From Bacteroidota bacterium (GTDB taxonomy: Bacteria; Bacteroidota; Bacteroidia; Bacteroidales; Prolixibacteraceae), in the NCBI GenBank assembly GCA_030632865.1, contig DAOVTY010000171.1:1-7027 (forward strand): a DNA stretch of 7,027 nt, written 5' to 3'. Of the stretch, positions 1 to 5,276 are shown one piece after another. Made by a program: the position numbers and the translations under genes. Each line of letters opens with the position of its first letter. Position 1 is the stretch's first letter. The notes under the pieces were generated by a model. It saw only the letters and a list, made by a program, of their open reading frames with translations. It was not told the origin of the DNA and searched no databases.

Positions 1-217
1 ATGGGAAAAATTATACCTGTTTGCAGTAGTTCCTATTCCGGGAATTTTATTTGCAGTTGGCTATCTTTTTTATTCATATCAAAAAGATAAAAAAGGAGAC
101 GATAATGTTGCACACGACGCTCACATATTGGGAGCTATTTTCGGATTCATCTTCCCTATCCTACTTAAACCTAATTTATTAGATCAGTTTATTGATAAGT
201 TATTTGCGTTTATTTAA
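1..217 (+). CDS. Rhomboid-family intramembrane serine protease, C-terminal end (partial)
   Basis: The frame that opens at base 2 stays open for 71 codons to a TAA at 215-217; the 5' part lies outside the window. The fragment has a hydrophobic helix (about residues 6-26), a charged loop (QKDKKGDD) and a last hydrophobic helix containing VAHDAHILGAIFG (residues 36-48). This lines up with the last catalytic helix of rhomboid proteases (E. coli GlpG VANGAHIAGLAVG), where the histidine of AHxxG pairs with a serine on an earlier helix; here it is H41. Rhomboids cut transmembrane substrates within the inner membrane. The GxSG serine segment is out of view, so activity cannot be confirmed. The gene ends 11 bases before the aminotransferase-like gene in the same direction, suggesting co-transcription. 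The family call rests on one motif plus hydrophobicity, so it is probable rather than certain. Confidence 0.72.
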   Translation, partial: WEKLYLFAVVPIPGILFAVGYLFYSYQKDKKGDDNVAHDAHILGAIFGFIFPILLKPNLLDQFIDKLFAFI

Positions 218-228
218 ACTTATAACAA

Positions 229-1086
229 TTGGAGTTTATAATATATAATAGTGAGATTATACAAAAAGAAGATGCAAATTTAACGCATCTTTTTTGGGAC
301 GACCTTATTGTATTGTCGCAAAAAATATGGTTTGGTTTTGGAGGAATTCCACTCTTCAATAAAAATATAGATTTCCTTTGTCAACAATTGAAAGTATTTA
401 ATATTGAAATTCCAGATTTCTTAGAAAAGAAAAGAGAACTTTTCCGCATATCAAAACGAATGTTAAACAAGAATAAATTTTTCCGTTCAGGATTAATTAA
501 TATTCAGCTATTTATTATCGATACAAAAATAGATTATGTAATATCCTCAATTGGTTATTCCGATTTTTAATTTCCATTTTCAAATAATGGAATATTAGTT
601 AACTTTTCTGAAATGAAAAGGCGTTCGATAAACGATTTGAATCGATATCTGTTTTATAATAAAACTAACTGGCAAATTAAACTGTCGCAACTTCGCGATT
701 CATCTTATCAAAATTCAATCCTGATAAACGAAAATGGAATGGTTTCTGAAGGGATTGCCTCCAATATTTTTATGATAAAAGAGAATGTACTAATTACTCC
801 ATCGTTAGATAGTGGATGTTTTGAAGATACCACTCGAGATATAATTTTAGAAACTGCCCAACAACTTCAACTAAAAACAGTTGAATTACCAAATATTAAA
901 AAAGAGCATATTTTAGAGATGGATGAGATATTTTTTGCTAGCGAGGAGACCGGAATTAAATGGATTTTAGGAGTTGATAATAAAAGATTTGTTCACAATT
1001 ATTCTTCCAAAATAGATAGAAAAATAAATCTAATTTTAAAAAAGAAAGTAGCGAATAAAGATATAGAAGAGAAAAATAGTTGGTAG
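229..1086 (+). pseudogene. Class IV aminotransferase-like protein (BCAT / D-amino acid transaminase / PabC fold), interrupted by an in-frame stop
   Basis: One reading frame of 286 codons is broken only by TAA at 568-570 (codon 114); 571-612 between the two open stretches is free of stops in the same frame, so no frameshift is involved. The C-terminal half is clearly fold-type IV PLP enzyme: NENGMVSEGIASNIFMI (E174 matches the conserved glutamate), then ITPSLDSGCFEDTTRD, like the usual TP-L-GCLPGITR segment. A gapless alignment of L141-E174 to E. coli PabC puts Leu141 (CTG at 649-651) where the PLP-binding lysine (KHLNRL) should be. The N-terminal half also lacks the usual H-xx-R of the cofactor-phosphate region (NKNIDFLCQQL instead). 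The first possible start is TTG at 229, because TAA at 223-225 precedes it; a former ATG may have been lost. A reinitiation ATG exists at 613. Alternatives are a recent pseudogene, a sequencing error at one base, or a split non-catalytic protein. The substrate cannot be assigned. Confidence 0.75.
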
Positions 1087-1122
1087 AAACATTTGTACGG
1101 GTTGTTTGTGCCACTAGCAAGG

Positions 1123-1159
1123 AAGTTAATTGAAGTAAAGTTCAATTAACTTTTTTTTT
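1123..1159 (+). terminator. Strong intrinsic terminator after the aminotransferase-like gene
   Basis: A perfect 12-bp stem, AAGTTAATTGAA (1123-1134) with TTCAATTAACTT (1141-1152), encloses a 6-base loop (GTAAAG). A run of nine T at 1151-1159 overlaps the end of the stem. It lies 36 bases past the stop at 1086 and would end the rhomboid/aminotransferase transcript. On the opposite strand the hairpin lacks a T tract (TTCC follows), so it should act only rightward. Confidence 0.88.
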
Positions 1160-1172
1160 CAAAAAAATGGTT

Positions 1173-1207
1173 AGAAAATTTGTATGTAGAGATATAAGAA
1201 AATTTGT
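1173..1207. repeat. Short 11-bp direct repeat in the convergent intergenic region
   Basis: AGAAAATTTGT occurs at 1173-1183 and again at 1197-1207, 24 bases apart start to start. It lies in the 199-bp stretch (1160-1358) between the rightward terminator and the leftward sugar-transferase stop. I see no gene, tRNA or strong leftward terminator in that stretch. In AT-rich DNA such a repeat may be chance; a paired binding site is possible but unsupported. Confidence 0.4.
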
Positions 1208-1358
1208 TAAACCTATTATTTTTAGGTGTTTAAATAAAAACCATAACCAGTGACGGACACAAATTATTGTTGAAAGTAAAAAGATGTGTTTTAGAAAATA
1301 TAACTGTACAGCCGTGTATAATATTCAGATGCAGATTTATGTTCAACGAGATTAAATA

Positions 1359-2774
1359 CTATTTTCCACTTCCTTTTATACTCACCATAACGGTGTATAT
1401 CAAAATTTTAAAATCAATATATAACGAAATATTTTTCAAATACATCATATCGTACGGAAGTCGTTCTAACATCTCTTCAACGTTAGAAGCATAACCATAT
1501 TTCACTTGCCCCCATGATGTAATTCCCGGACGTAATTTATGAAGGTGCGTATAATGAGGGGCTTTTACAATAATCTGATCTATATAATATTTTCTTTCGG
1601 GACGAGGTCCAACAAGTGCCATATCGCCAATAATTACATTAAAAAATTGAGGGATTTCATCTAAATGAGTTTTCCTCATAAACTTCCCAATTTTGGTTAT
1701 TCTTGAATCGTTTTCTTTCGAAAGAGCAGGTGTTCCATTTTCTGCATCGGCCACCATACTCCGCAATTTAAAAATAGCAAAAGGTTTTCCAAATCTCCCA
1801 ACGCGTTCTTGTGCGTATAAAATCGGCCCTTTAGATGTAGTTTTAATTATTATTGCCAGAACAATAAAAACAGGTAAAAAAACTAAGGCTGCAATTAAAG
1901 AAAGAAATACATCTAAAAGTCGTTTTGTATTTTCTTGCCAGCCAGGCATTAATCCATTCGATATTTTTATTAACGGGCTTGCATAAATGGTATTGGTTTT
2001 TACCATTCCCGAAAGGAAATCGTACAAATCTGGGATACCCCAAATTGTTATCTGTCGGTTTTCAACAATTGTAAGTATTTCGCTTAACAGTTCATGTTCA
2101 ACAGTTTCTAAAGCAATAATTACCTCTTCAATATCATGGCTTTCAAGAATGTGCGACAAATCTGCAACCTGCCCAAGTTTAGGAATAGCTTTGCTAAGTA
2201 GAGCATCGTTACTATTCTCAACCCCCACAAAACCAACAAATTTATTACCGGCAGGACGAACCTGACTAATCATTTCAGTGTAAACTTTTAATGCATTTTC
2301 GTTACTTCCAATAATTAAGGTATTAAACCCTATTTTTCGCCTATGAATTCTATGAATTGTGCGAGTTGTAATTATTAGTCTAAAAATATATGTGAGGCCA
2401 AAATGCAATGCAAAAAGTGTAAAAAAGAGCTGATAATAGTTTTTGTATGAATCGATATAATCATCGAGAATAAGTGTGAAGAAAATGACAACCACACCTG
2501 TTAAAGACGTTATAAAAGTTTGTCCTAATTCTAACAATCTCGAGCGGCGAAAAATATTCTTGTAAAACCCTGATATATAATAAACAGTTACCCAAACAAT
2601 AGGAATAATTATGAGTCCTAAATAAAAGCGATTTGTAAACTCAATGGGAATCTCAATTCCAAAATGTTGAGGCTCGATAACTTTTTTACGATATATAAAA
2701 AAGAGTGTCCAGCTGATTGCAGCAGCAAGAAAATCGAAAATCAAATATTTTGCAACCTGGGCAGATCTATTCAT
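1359..2774 (-). CDS. Polyprenyl-phosphate sugar phosphotransferase (initiating exopolysaccharide/capsule transferase)
   Basis: This is a 471-residue inner-membrane enzyme that moves a sugar-1-phosphate from a nucleotide sugar to undecaprenyl phosphate, the first step of building a surface polysaccharide repeat. The N-terminal part has four hydrophobic segments (about 8-27, 50-69, 88-104, 112-132). A Rossmann-like central domain (NTLIIGSNENALKVY, from 151) follows. The C-terminal bacterial sugar transferase domain starts with a membrane segment (about 287-311), then KLRSM (336-340), HLDEIPQFFNV with the catalytic Asp-Glu pair D372-E373, GPRPE (389-393) and LRPGITSWGQV (414-424). Length and domain order match the WbaP/CpsE-type long form. 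The ATG at 2774 gives a complete N-terminus; the stop is TAG. The Gfo/Idh-like gene lies 104 bases upstream in the same direction, with a candidate promoter between them. No glycosyltransferases, flippase or polymerase are in view, so the sugar and polymer are unknown. Confidence 0.93.
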   Translation of the reverse strand: MNRSAQVAKYLIFDFLAAAISWTLFFIYRKKVIEPQHFGIEIPIEFTNRFYLGLIIIPIVWVTVYYISGFYKNIFRRSRLLELGQTFITSLTGVVVIFFTLILDDYIDSYKNYYQLFFTLFALHFGLTYIFRLIITTRTIHRIHRRKIGFNTLIIGSNENALKVYTEMISQVRPAGNKFVGFVGVENSNDALLSKAIPKLGQVADLSHILESHDIEEVIIALETVEHELLSEILTIVENRQITIWGIPDLYDFLSGMVKTNTIYASPLIKISNGLMPGWQENTKRLLDVFLSLIAALVFLPVFIVLAIIIKTTSKGPILYAQERVGRFGKPFAIFKLRSMVADAENGTPALSKENDSRITKIGKFMRKTHLDEIPQFFNVIIGDMALVGPRPERKYYIDQIIVKAPHYTHLHKLRPGITSWGQVKYGYASNVEEMLERLPYDMMYLKNISLYIDFKILIYTVMVSIKGSGK

Positions 2775-2807
2775 AAAAACTAATAAGTTTGGTTTATGTT
2801 GCTTAAA

Positions 2808-2839
2808 AAAAGCTACACATATTTTTAACGTCAGTCAAA
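2808..2839 (-). promoter_or_regulatory. Candidate Bacteroidota-type promoter for the sugar transferase
   Basis: Read on the minus strand, TTTG (2839-2836) is followed after exactly 20 bases by TAGCTTTT (2815-2808). This matches TTTG-N19-21-TAnnTTTG with one mismatch at the last base. Transcription would begin near 2802, leaving a leader of roughly 28 bases before the ATG at 2774. It suggests the sugar transferase can be transcribed independently of the upstream gene. It is a motif match only, in AT-rich DNA. Confidence 0.42.
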
Positions 2840-2878
2840 AACATATATTGCCGTAAGAAGTATTTTTTACTGAATTTT

Positions 2879-3742
2879 TTATACAACGAATTGGGTAATC
2901 CTTTTTTCAATTATTTCTACCATTTGCATTGCTGAATGGTAAGTCTCCAAATTGTTAGATTTTTGAGAATTATTTTGTATAGATTCTACAAATCGATCAT
3001 ATTCATTGGTTGAATGATCATTTGTAAAATTGATTGCCAAATTATTTAGCAGAAAAGTTTCCTCATTGAAATTCAAAGAAAAAAATTGGTTTTTTGAGAA
3101 TCCTCTAATATTAAATGTATCAATGGGGAGTTTATTATCCATGTTAATATTTATAACCGACGCATCGTTAAACTCTAGCCTTATATTTGTGAATGTTGTT
3201 TTGCTATCTTCTGAATTAAAAGCAATTACATTTACTTTTTTAGAATGTACTCCGGTAATATTTGTTAGCATTAAAAGTATTGGAAACAATGTCTCTTTAA
3301 AAGTTGCTTCAGAAATATATTTCGAAATATCAAGAAACAGAGGTAAAGTAATTTTGTTATTTAACCATTGAACTACCGGTGTATAATAAATTTGGTTAAT
3401 TACGTGAACTACAGAACCAGATTCTGAAGCTAATTTTACCAACTCTGCACATTCATCAATCGTAATATTCATATATTCAGTAAAAAATATATGCTTCGAT
3501 TTTTTAATAATATTGCATAACATTTCAAATGGTAGAGGAGACGAGTTATCGATTAAAAAAATATCAGCTCTTTCAATTAATTCAACCTTATTGAACTCAG
3601 GTATTGAAAAATGAAACCCATTTAACTGCAAACTTGTGCCTATCGACGCTTTTCCAATAACATTAATATTTTTGTTTTTTTGAATGCGTTTCACGTGAGG
3701 TTCAAGCACTTCCGTATTCCCAATTATTCCAACATTCAGCAT
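2879..3742 (-). CDS. Divergent Gfo/Idh/MocA-type dehydrogenase-like protein, probably non-catalytic
   Basis: This 287-residue protein has the two-domain outline of the Gfo/Idh/MocA family, which usually oxidises or reduces sugars with NAD(P). It opens with a Rossmann strand, MLNVGIIGNTEVLEPHV, where active members have GxGxxG/A. The segment SKHIFFTEYMNITIDECAEL (82-101) aligns with the usual G-K-HV-x-x-EKPxA motif, but EKP has become EYM, so the usual catalytic lysine is absent. A short alpha/beta C-terminal domain ends with YDRFVESIQNN and a closing helix, like family C-termini. It is shorter than typical members (about 330-380 residues). I chose ATG at 3742: a longer frame would start at TTG 3772, which lies inside a candidate -7 promoter box. 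It precedes the sugar transferase, so a role in nucleotide-sugar or glycan synthesis, or its control, is inference. The family call is moderately sure; the function is unknown. Confidence 0.7.
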   Translation of the reverse strand: MLNVGIIGNTEVLEPHVKRIQKNKNINVIGKASIGTSLQLNGFHFSIPEFNKVELIERADIFLIDNSSPLPFEMLCNIIKKSKHIFFTEYMNITIDECAELVKLASESGSVVHVINQIYYTPVVQWLNNKITLPLFLDISKYISEATFKETLFPILLMLTNITGVHSKKVNVIAFNSEDSKTTFTNIRLEFNDASVININMDNKLPIDTFNIRGFSKNQFFSLNFNEETFLLNNLAINFTNDHSTNEYDRFVESIQNNSQKSNNLETYHSAMQMVEIIEKRITQFVV

Positions 3743-3769
3743 AATATATCTTTTTATTCTGATAACATA

Positions 3770-3777
3770 CAAATATA
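3770..3777 (-). promoter_or_regulatory. Candidate -7 promoter box for the Gfo/Idh-like gene
   Basis: On the minus strand TATATTTG (3777-3770) matches the Bacteroidota -7 consensus TAnnTTTG exactly. It would place the transcription start near 3763, about 20 bases before ATG 3742. The expected -33 TTTG is poor (ACTG at a 19-base spacing). The position argues against translation starting at TTG 3772. Confidence 0.42.
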
Positions 3778-3810
3778 GAATTCAACTTTGTTCTAACAGT
3801 TTAATCTGTA

Positions 3811-3841
3811 CAATATTTATCAACGTTAAATGTTAATATTG
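3811..3841. repeat. Inverted repeat between divergent promoters, possible operator
   Basis: CAATATT (3811-3817) is the exact reverse complement of AATATTG (3835-3841). Inner arms AAC (3822-3824) and GTT (3832-3834) extend the symmetry if TATC (3818-3821) is bulged. It sits about 35 bases from the candidate leftward -7 box and 40 from the rightward one, where a shared regulator might bind. No T tract follows on either strand, so it is not an intrinsic terminator. Confidence 0.35.
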
Positions 3842-3852
3842 ATTTATTCTAA

Positions 3853-3887
3853 TTTGGATACATTAGTTACTAATTCGATTATTTTTG
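3853..3887 (+). promoter_or_regulatory. Candidate promoter for the pcm operon
   Basis: TATTTTTG at 3880-3887 matches TAnnTTTG exactly, and a TTTG lies upstream at 3853-3856. The spacing is 23 bases, longer than the usual 19-21, which weakens the pair. Transcription would start around 3894, giving a leader of about ten bases to ATG 3905. This fits the start chosen for pcm and excludes the earlier ATG at 3830. Confidence 0.4.
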
Positions 3888-3904
3888 TGAAACAAACATT
3901 TAAA

Positions 3905-4558
3905 ATGGTATTGAACGATACACTTCGACATAAGGGAATGCGAAAAAAACTAGTCGGAGAATTAAAAATTAAAGGTATTAGAAATACGCAGATTTTGGAA
4001 GCCATTAACAAGGTTCCGAGGCATCTGTTTATGGAAAGTACATTTATAAATTTTGCATATAAAGACCAGGCTTTCCCGATTGGTGCAGGGCAAACTATTT
4101 CGCAGCCATACACAGTTGCCTTTCAAACTAAGCTTTTACAATTAGAGAAAAACGACAAAGTTTTGGAGGTAGGTACAGGATCAGGATATCAGGCTGCCGT
4201 TTTATTAGAAATGGGAGTTACAGTTTTTACTATCGAAAGGCAGAAAGAGTTGTATGTGAGAGTGCGAAAATTTCTTTCCGAAATTGGATATAACCCAGCT
4301 ATTTTTTTTGGCGATGGCTACAAAGGATTACCTAATTTTGCACCTTTCGATAAAATTTTAGTTACTGCTGGTGCAACTTCTGTTCCCGATGAATTAAAAA
4401 GACAATTAAAAATTGGCGGTCGGTTAGTAATTCCCGTTGGCAACAGTAAACGTCAGGAAATGTATGTTATAATACGAATCTCAGAAACCGAATTCACAAG
4501 TGAAAGACATGGTAAGTTTGTATTTGTTCCTCTTTTAAATGGCACAGTAAATATTTAG
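3905..4558 (+). CDS. pcm: Protein-L-isoaspartate O-methyltransferase
   Basis: This cytosolic enzyme methylates, from S-adenosylmethionine, the abnormal L-isoaspartyl residues that arise in ageing proteins, so that they can revert to aspartate. The 217-residue product has the family hallmarks in order: VPRHLFM (37-43), DQAFPIGAGQTISQP (54-68) with the active-site serine S66, SAM motif I VLEVGTGSGYQ (86-96), the ribose-binding acidic residue in TIER (E111), GDGYKGLP (137-143), and FDKILVTAGATSVPDEL followed by GGRLVIPVG (171-179). Length is normal. The frame extends upstream to an ATG at 3830, but those 25 residues do not resemble the family and would overlap a candidate promoter. ATG 3905 leads directly into the usual first helix (NDTLRHKGMRKKLVGELKIKGI). 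It is divergent from the Gfo/Idh-like gene and two bases before the hydrolase, forming a probable operon with the latter. Confidence 0.96.
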   Translation: MVLNDTLRHKGMRKKLVGELKIKGIRNTQILEAINKVPRHLFMESTFINFAYKDQAFPIGAGQTISQPYTVAFQTKLLQLEKNDKVLEVGTGSGYQAAVLLEMGVTVFTIERQKELYVRVRKFLSEIGYNPAIFFGDGYKGLPNFAPFDKILVTAGATSVPDELKRQLKIGGRLVIPVGNSKRQEMYVIIRISETEFTSERHGKFVFVPLLNGTVNI

Positions 4559-4560
4559 AT

Positions 4561-5199
4561 ATGATTAAGGTTGAAAAATTTGTTGTAAATCCACTGGCAG
4601 AAAATAGTTTTGTTTTATCCGACGAAACCGGTGAATCTATTTTTATCGACCCCGGTTTTTTTTATAACGAAGAGAAGCAGGAAATAAAAAAATATATTGC
4701 TGATAATAATTTAACCCCAGTAAAAATTACAAATACGCATTGTCATTTCGATCATATTATGGGAGTTGAGTTAATTCGAAATGAATTTGGCATTCCATTT
4801 TGTGCACATGCCGAAGATTCGTTTTGGGTTGAAAAAGCTACTGAGCAAGGAAATATGTACGGATTTGAAATGAACCCAGTTGCAGCCATTGATGAATTTT
4901 TAGTAGAAAAAGAGTATGTACGTTTTGGCAACTCTAAACTCGAAATAATTCATATTCCGGGTCATTCGCCCGGGCACGTTGTTTTTTACAGCCAAGAGAA
5001 TAAACTATTAATTGCAGGCGATGTACTATTTTACGGAAGCATTGGGCGAACCGATTTACCCGGTGGAGATTACGATACATTAATTTCGAATATTAAAAAT
5101 AAATTACTTGTGTTGCCTAACGATGTTAAAGTTTATTGTGGTCATGGACAAGAAACTACAATAGGATTTGAAAAAACATCAAATCCTTTTCTAACTTAA
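4561..5199 (+). CDS. Metallo-beta-lactamase-fold hydrolase, glyoxalase II-like (YcbL type)
   Basis: A 212-residue cytosolic metalloenzyme of the MBL superfamily with a complete metal site: THCHFDH (H60, H62, D64, H65), HIPGHSPGHV (H135), AGDVLFYGSIGRTDLPGGD (bridging D154) and VYCGHGQETT (H195). The GSIGRxDLPGGD stretch and short length are typical of small hydroxyacylglutathione-hydrolase-like proteins, which split thioesters such as S-lactoylglutathione. It lacks the long C-terminal helical domain of classic GloB, so the substrate is not certain and may use another thiol. The ATG is two bases after the pcm stop, indicating translational coupling. pcm repairs aged proteins and glyoxalases remove reactive aldehydes, so a shared damage-control role is a reasonable inference. 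Confidence 0.92.
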   Translation: MIKVEKFVVNPLAENSFVLSDETGESIFIDPGFFYNEEKQEIKKYIADNNLTPVKITNTHCHFDHIMGVELIRNEFGIPFCAHAEDSFWVEKATEQGNMYGFEMNPVAAIDEFLVEKEYVRFGNSKLEIIHIPGHSPGHVVFYSQENKLLIAGDVLFYGSIGRTDLPGGDYDTLISNIKNKLLVLPNDVKVYCGHGQETTIGFEKTSNPFLT

Positions 5200-5222
5200 A
5201 AATGGTTTAAAATCATTTTTTT
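5198..5222 (+). terminator. Possible weak terminator between the hydrolase and gcvP
   Basis: AAAAATG (5198-5204) pairs with CATTTTT (5214-5220), with a T run at 5216-5222; a G-T pair and two A-T pairs may extend the stem inward. The stem begins in the hydrolase stop codon. It is almost entirely A-T, so it may only partly attenuate transcription into gcvP or may be chance. Confidence 0.35.
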
Positions 5223-5238
5223 ATTTCAGTTCTATTTA

Positions 5239-5246
5239 TATAATTG
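5239..5246 (+). promoter_or_regulatory. Weak candidate -7 box for gcvP
   Basis: TATAATTG differs from TAnnTTTG at one base and would give a leader of about 25 bases before ATG 5277. No TTTG is found at the proper upstream distance. The 77-base gap is too short and too AT-rich to hold a glycine riboswitch. Confidence 0.25.
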
Positions 5247-5276
5247 CAAATAATTCAGAAATTTAAAAAAATAAAT

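Noticed and set aside
568..570. Stop-codon reassignment as the explanation for the in-frame TAA
   Set aside because: TAA ends the rhomboid, Gfo/Idh-like and hydrolase frames at the expected family lengths, and TAG ends the sugar transferase and pcm, so the standard bacterial code holds.
1211..1227. Small hairpin ACCTA/TAGGT as a leftward terminator for the sugar transferase
   Set aside because: The stem has only five pairs, lies about 130 bases past the stop, and on the minus strand is followed by TTTAACAAATTTT rather than an unbroken T run.
1267..1494. Open frame on the plus strand overlapping the end of the sugar transferase
   Set aside because: It starts with TTG, has no recognisable family features and mostly runs antisense to the well-supported transferase C-terminus. 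The other plus-strand frames within 1693-2265 and the minus-strand frame at 1843-2043 are shadows for the same reason.
3743..3772. Ten-residue extension of the Gfo/Idh-like protein from TTG 3772
   Set aside because: The TTG overlaps an exact -7 box, and the Rossmann strand begins directly at ATG 3742 as in the family.
3830..3904. Longer N-terminus for pcm starting at ATG 3830
   Set aside because: The extra 25 residues do not match the family, and the stretch contains the candidate promoter and part of the inverted repeat. The family's first helix begins at ATG 3905.
5200..5276. Glycine riboswitch ahead of gcvP
   Set aside because: The gap is 77 bases, nearly all A and T, with none of the G-rich paired core such an aptamer needs.
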